A DNA stretch of 36,554 nucleotides from Boseongicola sp. SB0665_bin_10 (GCA_009838075.1 VXSG01000057.1:1-36554); one strand, 5' to 3'. Positions 9,517-18,893 are shown, numbered from the stretch's first letter. Program-made: numbers and translations. Notes: generated by a model not told the origin, from the letters alone.

Positions 9517-9553
9517 CCGGACTCCCCTGATGGAGACCCCGCGGGGGAGCCGG
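9517..9553 (+). terminator. Hairpin after precursor 1 (attenuator-like)
   Basis: CCGG-A-CTCCCC (9517-9527) pairs with GGGGAGCCGG (9544-9553): a 10-bp stem with one bulged A and a 16-nt loop. No good U-run follows, so it may act as a partial terminator or 3' stabiliser that keeps precursor mRNA more abundant than that of the enzymes downstream. Confidence 0.45.
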
Positions 9554-9625
9554 AGATTCGTTGGCTCCTTTGGCCGCGCGGCGGCCGACGAACACTGAAC
9601 GGGGTGGCACGTTTCGGAGATCGGC

Positions 9626-12046
9626 ATGGCGGACAGTGGAACGCTTCATGATTCTCTGAACGCAGGCGGGAAGATCGGAGGAGGCGCTCCGTCCGAACTG
9701 TCGTTCTTCAAGGCCATTCCCTACTTTTCCTCGATCGCCATCTTTCCATTTGTCGCCGTGGCGGCGTTGTACGGAGGATGGTGGCTGGCAGCACCGTTCG
9801 TCTTTCTGTGGCTTGTCGACTTTTTCGACACCGCACTGGGTACGGACGAGATAAATTTCAACCCTAACCAGCAGAACAGCCAGTTGTTCTGGTACAAGCT
9901 GGCGGTGTGGTGCTGGGTGGCAATCTACCCGATAGCGTTCATTTTCGCGTTCCGGCAAGTCTTCGTGGCTGACCATCTTGCCCTTTGGGAAGACGTCCTG
10001 ATCGTGCTGGCCTTGGGGGGCATGGCCCGACTGACGCTCAATGTCGGCCACGACATGATGCATCGTCGCACGATGCCGGAACGCCGCATCGGCGAAATCG
10101 TGATGGCTTCCGTTTCCTTTCCGCAGGAAGTGACCGAGCACGTTCTTGTCCACCACGCCCACATCGGCACGCCCAAGGACGCCGTATCGGCGCCAAAGGG
10201 CCAGGGTTTCTGGCAGTACCTCCCCCAATCCGTGTTCCGCAGCTACAAGGACACCTGGATCGTGGAACGGGACCGCCTGGCCCGCCGCCGCCTGCCGGTC
10301 TGGCACCACACGAACCCGGTCTGGCGCTACGTTCTTGAAACCGCCGCCTGGTATGCGCTGGCTTACTGGATCGGCGGGGTCTACGGCTTGCTGGTTTTCG
10401 CCGCCATCTGCGCCATGGGAATATTCCAGCTGCGGATGGTCGATTACATCCAGCACTACGGATTGCAGCGCGTGCGCCTTCCCGGCGGCCGTTTCGAACG
10501 CGTGCGCCCGCGACATTCATGGAGCGTCGCCTACAAGCTGCCCAACTGGTTCTACTACAACGCGCAGCGCCACGCCGACCACCACATGTCCGCGACCCGG
10601 CTTTACCCTCTGCTGCAGCATTCCGGGCCAGACGAAGCGCCGCAGCTTCCGGGAAGCTACTCGGAGATGGGCAACCTCGTCCTCCATCCAAAGCGCTGGT
10701 TCAAGAAGATGGATCCGCTGGTCGACCAATGGCGCGCGCATTTCTATCCCGAGATCGATGATTGGCGCGCCTACGACAGCGCCGCATACCGAGCGCGCCC
10801 GGACGCGTTCGAAGAGATAGACGAGATTTGTCGTGCGGCACCGGATCTTGCGGATTGGATAAACCGCGACCCGGGCTTGCTCGATGGCCTCGAGAGTCGC
10901 GAATTCACGGATCTCGACCTGCCGGACGGATTCGGACCCGACACGGCGTTCGAGACCTTGGCACGCCGTGGCCTTGCACGCGTCTACTGGACGCATGAAC
11001 TCGACGTCGCCGAGATGCGGGCGAGGATCGCCGACGTTCCTGTTCGAGACGTTCAGGACGCGATCGAGGCCGTGCGAAACTGGTCGAACGACAAGGTCTT
11101 TCAGGTATCTGTTCACGTGTTGCGCGGCAACCTGTCGCCGGGCGAGGCCGGGACGGCGCTGTCCAACATCGCGGAAGCCACGGTCAGCGCCGTGCTGTCC
11201 GCCGTCAGTGAGGACTTTGCTCATCTGCGTCCTGACGAAGGGATCGTGGTTGCGATGCTTGGCGACCTGGCAAGCTGCGACGCCGTGTTCCAGGCCGAAC
11301 TGGACGTGTTGCTCCTGCATGAGGGAAAGCGCACGAAGAAACACGACGCCATGTTTCGCCGTTTCCGGGAAGCGTTGCAGGTCCTGTCACGAGACAACCT
11401 GCTCCTTGCCCCGATTCCGCCGCGGAGCGAGGAACCGCGGCCCGCCGAATCCCTGGCCGACTTCTCGCAGAGGCTCAAGACCGCAGCGCCAGGCGGAGAA
11501 GCGCTGGACCTCATCCGGGCGCGTCGCGTCTTCACTTGCGGAAATGCGGAGATCGGCGGGCGATTTGACGAAGCTCGGCTCGAAATATTGCGCCGCAGCA
11601 ACGCGCGTGACGCGGCGATTGCCGAATTGGGCCCCAGCGTGCCGACGCGCAACGCGGAGTCGGACTCGCTGTCATCCGTCCTCGATGCGGCCGGCGGCTA
11701 CAGGGACGTCGAATTGGCGGCACGCCACCTGCAGCTAACCCATGCCGCCACGACCCCCGCGATTCTCGCCCCCGAGTCGGTTTCCGTCTTTCGAATTGCC
11801 GGAGAGCGTGGGACGGTGCCCACCGATGTCGCAGCCCGTCTGGCGGCCGCCGCCGAGCTCTGGAGGGATTTGCGTGGCATCCTGCGACTGGTCGGAGAGC
11901 ATGGCGGGTCCGTCGACACGGCATCCGGAACACAAAGGGCCGTTGTGGCGCGTGCCTGTGGCGAAGACAGTTTCGACGCGCTGACCGCCAGCGTCCGGAA
12001 GACCGCAACCGCTGCTGCATCTGGCATCCATGAACTGCGTGGCTGA
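9626..12046 (+). CDS. AlkB-like membrane di-iron hydroxylase fused to a degenerate GlnE-like adenylyltransferase domain
   Basis: An 806-aa two-part protein. Residues about 30-390 match alkane hydroxylase-type integral membrane di-iron enzymes: several membrane segments and the histidine boxes 'GHDMMHRR' (His142, His146), 'EHVLVHHAH' (His172, His176, His177), 'DYIQHYGL' and 'QRHADHH' (His316, His319, His320). Residues about 393-806 follow the C-terminal half of glutamine synthetase adenylyltransferase GlnE: 'FQVSVHVLRGNLSPGEAGTA', then 'LDLIRARRV', 'GGYRDVELAARHLQLTHA' and 'ELWRDLRGILRL'. The GlnE 'GSDLDL' motif is 'QAELDV' (556-561), and the 'EVDMRLRPSG' stretch is absent, so transferase activity is doubtful. 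The hydroxylase could oxidise the peptide or a lipid; the GlnE-like part may be a binding module. It is the first enzyme gene after precursor 1. Confidence 0.82.
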   Translation: MADSGTLHDSLNAGGKIGGGAPSELSFFKAIPYFSSIAIFPFVAVAALYGGWWLAAPFVFLWLVDFFDTALGTDEINFNPNQQNSQLFWYKLAVWCWVAIYPIAFIFAFRQVFVADHLALWEDVLIVLALGGMARLTLNVGHDMMHRRTMPERRIGEIVMASVSFPQEVTEHVLVHHAHIGTPKDAVSAPKGQGFWQYLPQSVFRSYKDTWIVERDRLARRRLPVWHHTNPVWRYVLETAAWYALAYWIGGVYGLLVFAAICAMGIFQLRMVDYIQHYGLQRVRLPGGRFERVRPRHSWSVAYKLPNWFYYNAQRHADHHMSATRLYPLLQHSGPDEAPQLPGSYSEMGNLVLHPKRWFKKMDPLVDQWRAHFYPEIDDWRAYDSAAYRARPDAFEEIDEICRAAPDLADWINRDPGLLDGLESREFTDLDLPDGFGPDTAFETLARRGLARVYWTHELDVAEMRARIADVPVRDVQDAIEAVRNWSNDKVFQVSVHVLRGNLSPGEAGTALSNIAEATVSAVLSAVSEDFAHLRPDEGIVVAMLGDLASCDAVFQAELDVLLLHEGKRTKKHDAMFRRFREALQVLSRDNLLLAPIPPRSEEPRPAESLADFSQRLKTAAPGGEALDLIRARRVFTCGNAEIGGRFDEARLEILRRSNARDAAIAELGPSVPTRNAESDSLSSVLDAAGGYRDVELAARHLQLTHAATTPAILAPESVSVFRIAGERGTVPTDVAARLAAAAELWRDLRGILRLVGEHGGSVDTASGTQRAVVARACGEDSFDALTASVRKTATAAASGIHELRG

Positions 12047-12318
12047 AAGCCGGCAACCCGAGAACGACCAAGGAGCCGGGGCGGCCAATATGCGCTGCAC
12101 GCAGATTCCGAAACCGCGCCAGCGGTCGAGTTCCCTGCCTCGCTCTCGAAATGTGACTGCAATTCAATCGGCAAATCGATCGCGAGTTTAGGGTTGAACG
12201 ACCGCCTGTTGACTGGCAGTTGAAGCACCGGGGTTTCTGCACGTGTCGAGAATCACTGCCTTGCATTTCTTTGGTCCACCCATCGCGCATCGGCCCGTCA
12301 TTCCAAGGGCTTCCAGTC

Positions 12319-13428
12319 ATGGCTAATTCCCGATTCCAAAGGCGCTTCGAGGAACTCTTGGCCGTTGCCGACATTCGCATTGGCGGTGATCGGCCTTGGG
12401 ACATGCAAGTGCACCGCGAGGAAGCTTTCGCGAAGTTCTTTGCGTATGGATCCTTGGGGATGGGCGAAAGCTACATGGATGGCTGGTGGGACTGCGATCA
12501 ACTCGACGAGCTGGTCAGCCGCGCCAGTGGTGCAGATCTCCAGAAGAAGATGCGTCCGTCGGACCTGTTGCTTGCAGTGCAGGCGCGATTGATGGATCCG
12601 ATGGGCGGCCGTCGCGGTTCCCGGGAAGGCGAACGCCACTACGAGCTTGGCCGGGAGTTCTATCGCCGCATGCTCGACAAGCGCATGATCTACAGTTGCG
12701 GCTACTGGAAGGACGCAGCGACCCTGGATGAGGCCCAGGAGCACAAGCTGGACCTGATGGCCCGCAAACTGCGACTCGAGCCGGGCATGAGAGTGCTCGA
12801 CATCGGCTGCGGTTGGGGCGGGTCAATCCACTACCTTGCGGAACGCTACGGCGTTTCGGGCATGGCCGTGACCATATCCCCCGATCAGTATGAGGTGGCC
12901 CGGGAGTTGTGCAGGGGCCTGCCGGTGGAAATTCGGCTGCAGGATTATCGAAAGGTCGACGAGCGGTTCGACTGCAGCTATTCGATTGACATGCTCGGCC
13001 ACGTCGGACGCCGAAACTACCGGGCTTACATGGAAGCCGTGAAACGCAACCTCCGCCCCCGTGGATTGCACCTGGTGCAAACCGCGGGCAGCAGCAACAG
13101 CACGGTGAAAGCGGATCCCTGGGTCAACCGGTACATTTTTCCCGGTGGCCACATTCCCTCGCCGAAACAGGTCACCGAGGCCGCGGAGGGCGTGCTTGTC
13201 CTGGAAGATTGGCACAGCTTCACCCAGGATTATGACCGCACTTTCATGTGCTGGCATGCCAATCTTCCCTCCGCTTGGGAGAGTCTGGACGGCGGCCCTG
13301 ACGACCGGCTGAAGCGCATGTGGAGTTACTATCTTCAGAGCTTCGCCGGGGTTTTCCGGTCCGGCGCCAGCCAGCTCTGGCAGGTCGTGTTCTCCAGTGC
13401 GGGCCCGGGTCCGGACTATTTCCGCTAG
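12319..13428 (+). CDS. Cyclopropane-fatty-acid-synthase-like methyltransferase lacking bicarbonate ligands
   Basis: A 369-aa SAM-dependent enzyme very like E. coli Cfa along its whole length: 'SLGMGESYMDGWWDCD', 'MIYSCGYWKDA', SAM motif 'VLDIGCGWGG' (159-168), 'WVNRYIFPGG', 'DYDRTFMCW' and the C-terminal 'SQLWQVVFS'. In E. coli Cfa a bicarbonate that acts as the base is held by Cys139, Glu239, His266, Ile268 and Tyr317. Here Cys127 and Tyr305 are kept, but Glu239 is Gly227 ('MLGHVG'), His266 is Gln254 and Ile268 is Ala256 ('VQTAG'). That suggests a different methyl transfer, for example on the peptide. I start at the ATG at 12319, which aligns with the Cfa N-terminus; 272 bp without a clear gene precede it. 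The stop is directly followed by the GTG of the next gene. Confidence 0.88.
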   Translation: MANSRFQRRFEELLAVADIRIGGDRPWDMQVHREEAFAKFFAYGSLGMGESYMDGWWDCDQLDELVSRASGADLQKKMRPSDLLLAVQARLMDPMGGRRGSREGERHYELGREFYRRMLDKRMIYSCGYWKDAATLDEAQEHKLDLMARKLRLEPGMRVLDIGCGWGGSIHYLAERYGVSGMAVTISPDQYEVARELCRGLPVEIRLQDYRKVDERFDCSYSIDMLGHVGRRNYRAYMEAVKRNLRPRGLHLVQTAGSSNSTVKADPWVNRYIFPGGHIPSPKQVTEAAEGVLVLEDWHSFTQDYDRTFMCWHANLPSAWESLDGGPDDRLKRMWSYYLQSFAGVFRSGASQLWQVVFSSAGPGPDYFR

Positions 13429-15771
13429 GTGCATCCGCAATTGTCCGCCACACCGCAGCCAATGCCTGTTCCGCAAAGGGTCGTCCGGAAGACCGCTGAA
13501 GACACGGGTCTCGTTGAAAGGCCGACGCTCGCACCGCATTTCGGATTCCACGCGATTGACGACCGGCAGGTATTCCTGGTCTCCGAAACCGTCAACACGT
13601 TGCTCCACGGGCAAATCCATCCCGATCTGCTGCCGCTTCTCAACGGTCGCCACACATATTCGGAGATCGTCGCCAGCCTGGCCGGAAAGCACCCGGAAGC
13701 AAGCGTCCGGACGGCGCTGGTCTCGCTGGCGTCCAAGGGATATGTCGTGTCAGGCGAACACGCTCTGGAAACTGGACTGGCGGCGTTCTGGACCTCGCTG
13801 GGTGCCTCGCCCCGATTTGCCGAGGAACGCCTCGCAAATTCTCGCGTGGCGATTGCCGGCAGCGCCGGCAGCTTCGCCGAGCGGCTTGCCTCACTGGGCG
13901 CGGCGGTCACCGATGACCTGGGTGCCGCCGCAATCTCCGTCGTCTTCTGCAACGACTATCTGGACGAGCGGCACGCCGAGATCAATCTGCGGCATGTCGC
14001 GTCCAACAGGCCGTGGATGCTGGTAAAGCCCGGCGGCCTGAAGCCACTGTTCGGCCCGGTGTTCCGCCCTGCGGCGCACGGCCCATGCTGGGCATGTCTT
14101 GCCTATCGCCTGCGCGGCCACCAGGAAATCCACAACTTCCTCCGCAACGTGACCGACGGAGACATCGCCCTCGCTCCCAGGGCTGCCGCGCCGGCCAGCC
14201 AGGATGCGGTTCATGGCGTCGCTGCGGTCGAGCTCGTGAAATGGCTTGTGCTCGGCGAGGCGGCGTTCATTCATGAACAGGCGATCTCCCTCGACACCGT
14301 TGATCTCTCGCTCGCACACCACCCCGTGACGCGCAGGCCGCAATGCCTCGTCTGCGGCGACGGTGCGCTCCACCGCGCCGACCGTGAACCGGTTCCAGTC
14401 CGCCTGCAGAGAAGCCCGAAGAACCTTCGCAACAGCGGCGGGGTGCGCTCGGTCTCGCCAGAGGCGACCCTTGCGAAATATCGTCACCTGGTCGATCCAG
14501 TGGGTGGTGTGGTGACGTGGTTGAGACGCACGACCAGCGAATCCGATCCTTGGCTGCACGTCCACTGGGCCGGGAGCAACCTGGCGCTGAAGAACAGGGC
14601 GCTGAACGTGCTGCGTCTCAGCCTGCGGACCAAGAGTGCCGGCAAGGGCAGCACGCCTCGCCAGTCGGAGGCGAGCGCCCTTTGCGAGGCGCTCGAGCGC
14701 TATTGCGGCGCCTTTCACGGCGACGAGATCCGCTGTCGGAAACGATACGCGGACTTTGACTCCGACGGTTCCGAAGCCATCCATCCGAACAGCGTGCAAC
14801 TGTTCAGCGAAGCGCAGCTGGACGATGCGGACCGAATAAACGCAAGCGGCCATCCCTACAACGTGGTGCCGCCGCGCCTTGACCCGGATGCCGAGACGGA
14901 CTGGTCGCCGGTGTGGTCGCTTACAGGGGATTGCCCGCGATACCTTCCGACGTCCCTGCTCTACTACGGCGCATCGACTGACAATCGCAGGGTCAAGGAC
15001 TTCGTCGCGGATTCCAACGGTTGTGCGGCTGGAAACACGCTGGAGGAAGCGATACTGCAGGGATTCTTCGAACTGGTGGAACGCGACGCTTTCGCGGTCT
15101 GGTGGTACAACCAGTTGCGCATCCCGGAAGTGGACCTCGACAGCTTCGATGACGAATATCTGGCGATGGCGCGCGACTACTACCGCGCTCTGAACCGCGA
15201 CCTGTGGGTGCTTGATGTCACTGGAGATTTCGGAATTCCGGCCTTTGTCGCCCTGTCGCGCCGGACCGACAGGAAGCCTGAGGACATCATCTACGGCGCC
15301 GGGGCGCACATGGACCCCCATATCGCGCTCCTCCGCGCAGTGTGCGAGCTCAATCAGTTCCTGAACTGGGTCCAGGGCACGGGCCCTGGGGGTGCCGGCT
15401 ATCAGGTGGACGACCCGCAGTGCCTGGCGTGGTGGCGGCATGCGACAATCGAGAACCAGCCCTATCTTGTGCCCGCGCCCGACGCTTCGCCGCGAGGAAA
15501 GTCCAGTTACCCCGTCGTCGAAACCGACGATCTGCGGGACGATCTGGAACGATGCCGGGCCCTCGTTGAAGCCAAGGGCATGGAATTTCTCGTGCTTGAT
15601 CAGACCCGTCCAGACATCGGCATGCCGGTCGTGCGGGTCATTGTGCCGGGCATGCGTCACTATTGGGCACGTCTGGCGCCAGGGCGGCTGTTCGACGTCC
15701 CGGTCGAGATGGGATGGAAGGAGCGCTGCATCGCTGAAGCGGACGCCAACACTGCCCCGGTCATCGGTTGA
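13429..15771 (+). CDS. TOMM cyclodehydratase: E1-like leader-binding domain fused to YcaO
   Basis: A 780-aa fusion that should convert core cysteines to thiazolines using ATP. Residues about 30-110 look like the winged-helix RiPP recognition element that binds the leader ('LLPLLNGRHTYSEIVASLAG'). An E1/ThiF-like part follows with a zinc site of Cys220, Cys223, Cys306 and Cys309 ('CWAC', 'CLVC'). The YcaO domain spans about 350-780. Its ATP-site motifs are intact: 'SALCEALER' (416-424) and 'QGFFELVERDAF' (from 544). The C-terminus reads 'EADANTAPVIG', where many TOMM YcaO proteins end in a proline-rich PxPxP-like tail. GTG start, directly abutting the upstream stop, implies tight translational coupling. 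No SagB-type dehydrogenase gene accompanies it. Confidence 0.93.
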   Translation: MHPQLSATPQPMPVPQRVVRKTAEDTGLVERPTLAPHFGFHAIDDRQVFLVSETVNTLLHGQIHPDLLPLLNGRHTYSEIVASLAGKHPEASVRTALVSLASKGYVVSGEHALETGLAAFWTSLGASPRFAEERLANSRVAIAGSAGSFAERLASLGAAVTDDLGAAAISVVFCNDYLDERHAEINLRHVASNRPWMLVKPGGLKPLFGPVFRPAAHGPCWACLAYRLRGHQEIHNFLRNVTDGDIALAPRAAAPASQDAVHGVAAVELVKWLVLGEAAFIHEQAISLDTVDLSLAHHPVTRRPQCLVCGDGALHRADREPVPVRLQRSPKNLRNSGGVRSVSPEATLAKYRHLVDPVGGVVTWLRRTTSESDPWLHVHWAGSNLALKNRALNVLRLSLRTKSAGKGSTPRQSEASALCEALERYCGAFHGDEIRCRKRYADFDSDGSEAIHPNSVQLFSEAQLDDADRINASGHPYNVVPPRLDPDAETDWSPVWSLTGDCPRYLPTSLLYYGASTDNRRVKDFVADSNGCAAGNTLEEAILQGFFELVERDAFAVWWYNQLRIPEVDLDSFDDEYLAMARDYYRALNRDLWVLDVTGDFGIPAFVALSRRTDRKPEDIIYGAGAHMDPHIALLRAVCELNQFLNWVQGTGPGGAGYQVDDPQCLAWWRHATIENQPYLVPAPDASPRGKSSYPVVETDDLRDDLERCRALVEAKGMEFLVLDQTRPDIGMPVVRVIVPGMRHYWARLAPGRLFDVPVEMGWKERCIAEADANTAPVIG

Positions 15772-15875
15772 AGTCATGCACGGAACGGCATGACATTTCC
15801 GCCTGCATGTGAGATTTGTTCATCCGTCGCCCGTTCAGCATTGACCCGCGACGGGCATCTTGCGGAGACTGGCCG

Positions 15876-17003
15876 ATGAGCGTCAACGAGGACTGGGCCC
15901 GTACAGAGAAGTGCCTGCCTTTCGTGGCGGATTCCATGGGCCATCTGTTGGCGCGGATGCGGCCACACATTTCCGCTCGAATTCTCGACGGACCGGCACT
16001 ATGGCGACTGCTCGACTGCGCGAGCGACCTTCCGGTTACCGCGGCGGCATTTCCATTTGGGATCGAGGTTCCGCTGCATGTGCCGGAGCCACGGTCGAAT
16101 TTCGGCATTTCGCTTGTCGGAGACAGTCTGACGGCTAGACACTTCCAGCAAGGGCGAAATGCGGAGGACACCGAGAAGTCGTCTGCTGGTGTTGCATGGA
16201 TACTGGACGAGACGGACCGGGAGACGTCAACTCTGCGCCGCGTCATTGGCAGGAAGATGGGGCTCGAATTCGAGATCAGCCTCGCGGAAAGCCCGTCGCG
16301 GACGGACCCGGGCATTTTCCTGTTTCCAGCAGGCGATGTGCTCGAGGGCGGCGCGGGCCGGTTCCAGGAACTGGGTGCGGTACACGACGCGCTGGTCTTC
16401 GCCGGCGGCTGGAACCCGGATGTCGCGGAACGCCGCGAACTCGATCGTCTCTATGCGGCGCTGCCGCCAAAACGGCGCATCAGGAGGGTCGGCGCGTTCC
16501 CGTCGCAGGAAAGGACGATCCGGACGACCGCAACAGATTTCAGGACGGCGGTCGAAGTGATGGCATATCTCGAGCGCGCGGGCTGGCCAGGTGACGCCTC
16601 GGCGGTTGGCGAGGTGGTTTCGTTCTTCGATGAATACAAGACCTTCGTCTATCTCGGTCTCCAATTCGACGTCACTGCGAATGGGCTCGGGCCAAGCTTG
16701 GGCCTTAGCTTCTATGCCCATGAATCGGACTGGCTCAAGGACATGGAGTGCTGGATGCCCTTGATCGAAGCCATCGGCGAGCGGAAGCTGGCCCTCCCCG
16801 GGAAGCTGGAGGCGCTGGCGAGGTGGTCGAACGGGACGGCGACCATGTATTCCGAGGCCGGACCAATCATTTTGGTTCGCGGCATACACCACGTTGAAAT
16901 GTCGATCATCGGTGACAATGTCGGGCCGGTGAATGGTTACGTTTTCTTCCTCATGATGTCCACGCGGCCTGGCAAGGAAACGGCGGGCCGGGGCTCACGA
17001 TAG
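15876..17003 (+). CDS. Uncharacterised cluster protein, paralogue A
   Basis: A 375-aa protein that I do not recognise by function. It is clearly paralogous to the proteins at 22398-23516 and 21103-22251. Shared features: start 'EDWARTEKC', 'AAFPFGIEVPL', 'FGISLVG', 'RDPGIF'-like 'TDPGIFLFPAGDVL', 'LERAGWPG', 'LGLQFDVTANGLGPSLGLSF' and a C-terminal 'RGIHHVEMSII...YVFFLM'. No signal peptide or membrane helix is obvious. The start at 15876 is fixed by alignment with paralogue C, whose protein begins at the same point; a longer frame to 15816 is not conserved. It follows the YcaO gene by 104 bp in the same direction. I recall similar hypothetical proteins with an 'RGIxHxK' ending near other NHLP-type clusters, but know no activity. 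Confidence 0.85.
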   Translation: MSVNEDWARTEKCLPFVADSMGHLLARMRPHISARILDGPALWRLLDCASDLPVTAAAFPFGIEVPLHVPEPRSNFGISLVGDSLTARHFQQGRNAEDTEKSSAGVAWILDETDRETSTLRRVIGRKMGLEFEISLAESPSRTDPGIFLFPAGDVLEGGAGRFQELGAVHDALVFAGGWNPDVAERRELDRLYAALPPKRRIRRVGAFPSQERTIRTTATDFRTAVEVMAYLERAGWPGDASAVGEVVSFFDEYKTFVYLGLQFDVTANGLGPSLGLSFYAHESDWLKDMECWMPLIEAIGERKLALPGKLEALARWSNGTATMYSEAGPIILVRGIHHVEMSIIGDNVGPVNGYVFFLMMSTRPGKETAGRGSR

Positions 17004-17163
17004 AGGGACAGATGCACGCCAGCATGGATTCCCGTCAAGAAAGACCCATGACAATCGTCAACGAATGTCACCGGGTCGGTACGGCCTGGGCGCAGGCAGG
17101 ATCGGCTGACTGTTCCAGCGCTCCGGCCGTCCACGCTCGCGGCGGCAGGATTCGGGTGGCGGC

Positions 17164-18360
17164 GTGAACGAACTCGACATTCCTTCGGCCTATCGGGACG
17201 GATACCGCAAGGCGGCCATCCTCAACCCGGACATCGCCACGAACTATGTCGCGAGCACGACTGTCGGCGACCCGCTCGCCGATGCCGTCGTTGAGGCGTT
17301 GGCATCGCTCCCGGCCCAGGAAATCAGTCGCGTAGTGAACGCCTGCATGGACCGGAATGCGGGGGCCCTCCCAAACACGCCGTCGGCGCTGAACGACCTC
17401 ATCGAATCCCTTAGTGTCGTTCCGACGTGGTTCGACGACGACGCGGTCCTGCCTGGTCGCCTGGCCCTGCACCGACACATGGACCTGTTCATCATCGGGC
17501 TCTTCTACGTCAGCCTGCAAAACTTCGACAGCCTGATGAGCCGGGTGTTTTTCTTGACGGGCGAGGGCACGACCCAACAAGGACTGCGGGTCATCCGGCA
17601 GAACATGCGATACTTGACCCAGACGCTCATTCTTCCGCAGGCGCTGGATCCCTGGGAGGACGGCTGGAAGTTCTCCATTCGGATCCGCCTGGTGCACGCA
17701 CGCGTCCGGCGGGGCCTAAGCAATTCGGGGCAGTGGAGCGTGATCAAGTACGGCGTGCCCGTCAGCGCTGCAAACATGGCGCTCACATCAGCCAATTTCT
17801 CCGCATCGCTAATCCGAAATGTTGATCGACTTGGAGCGAACCTGAGCGATTGCGAACGCTCCAGCATAATGCAGATATGGCGTTACGCGTCCTGGTTGAT
17901 GGGAACTCCCGATACGCTGCTGTGCGAAGGCGACGAGGATGCGACTTCCGAACTGTCCAGGATCGGCCATGTCTGCGAACCATCGGCCGACGCAATCACG
18001 ACCGTGATAGCGAACGCAATGATTGCTCTCCTGCCGGAAGTCGCAAAGTTGACTGATCCGGCCAAGAAACGGGCCATGATCGAACATGGGTATCAGCTCT
18101 CCCGTGCGCTTCTTGGCGACGCGTTCGCCGACCGGCTCGAATTTCCCCACAAGCGGACAGCCGGTCTGTTGCCCTTGATGCGCCTGAGGAATCGTCTGCA
18201 GAAGATGCCTGGCCACCTTGCTCCAGCCATTGCGCGGCTTTGGAAGGATGATCCGTTCCTGCAACTGCTTGACGCCGCCATGATCGCAAGTCTCCGCGGA
18301 CAGTTGCCAGATGAATTGAAGGCCGCGAAGGCGCGTGCAGCCGCCAAAAAGCGGTCGTGA
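17164..18360 (+). CDS. DUF2236 / MpaB-type (latex-clearing-protein-like) oxygenase
   Basis: A 398-aa protein of the DUF2236 family, which includes fungal MpaB, rubber oxygenase Lcp and related b-type haem oxygenases. Visible family features: 'RIRLVHARVRRGL' with the conserved His, 'GQWSVIKYGVPVSAANMALT', and 'QIWRYASWLMGTPDTLL'. It is mostly helical with no signal peptide. The GTG at 17164 is the first start in the frame; the protein ends in a basic Lys/Arg-rich tail. It lies 160 bp after paralogue A on the same strand. In this setting it may oxidise the modified peptide, for example ring oxidation or side-chain hydroxylation; that role is inference, as the family has widely differing substrates. 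Confidence 0.8.
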   Translation: MNELDIPSAYRDGYRKAAILNPDIATNYVASTTVGDPLADAVVEALASLPAQEISRVVNACMDRNAGALPNTPSALNDLIESLSVVPTWFDDDAVLPGRLALHRHMDLFIIGLFYVSLQNFDSLMSRVFFLTGEGTTQQGLRVIRQNMRYLTQTLILPQALDPWEDGWKFSIRIRLVHARVRRGLSNSGQWSVIKYGVPVSAANMALTSANFSASLIRNVDRLGANLSDCERSSIMQIWRYASWLMGTPDTLLCEGDEDATSELSRIGHVCEPSADAITTVIANAMIALLPEVAKLTDPAKKRAMIEHGYQLSRALLGDAFADRLEFPHKRTAGLLPLMRLRNRLQKMPGHLAPAIARLWKDDPFLQLLDAAMIASLRGQLPDELKAAKARAAAKKRS

Positions 18361-18893
18361 TCGTCGTGGCCGGCGCATAGGCGGGACGCCTCGCCTTTCC
18401 AGGGTTTCATGCCTTTCCGGTCGCAGGCATCGCGACAGCGACCAATGTCATCGCCCCCGTCGGGGCTGGCATCATGGACAGGGAAGGTCCGCCAGGGGAT
18501 TCGAGGAGAGGTGAATTTCCAATCTGGACAGGATGGTCGGCGTGTCGGGTGTCCGTGGAGGACTGCCGGCCCGGATGCGAGGCTTCCTGGATTCGCCGCC
18601 GATCGACGGCCGGGAACGGGAGCATCGGCAATGCGTGATCGAGTTTCCCCGCCCGTTGCATCGCTACGGGCTCGCCAATCAGTTCGCGGTTCCCGGAATC
18701 GAACGGTCGTTCTGCTACCGATGATGATGCAAAGGCATCGTCCGCAGAAGACGCATGGCCGCCTACCATGGAGGCTCGGACGGGTCTTCGAAATTGAGCC
18801 CTTGCTGCGACTGCGCGATGACAGGCGATTGCGCTTGACGCGCAATTTCGGGATTGGCTAAGTCAGGAACGAAATTTTCGCGAGGTGGTGGCC
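18361..18893. other. Gap before methyltransferase B
   Basis: About 530 bp with several open frames on both strands, the longest near 18409-18861 (+) and 18407-18769 (-). None resembles a known family or has a convincing ribosome site. A weak GC-rich hairpin followed by CCTTT lies at about 18380-18400. Confidence 0.4.

Noticed and set aside
9495-9560. TGC-TGC-TGC-TGA followed by a hairpin, which could suggest selenocysteine read-through in precursor 1
   Set aside because: Precursor 2 ends the same core with TAA, so TGA is simply a stop; the hairpin does not need a SECIS role.
18407-18861. Open frames of 120-150 codons on both strands before methyltransferase B
   Set aside because: High GC keeps many frames open; no family resemblance, membrane segment or ribosome site supports them.
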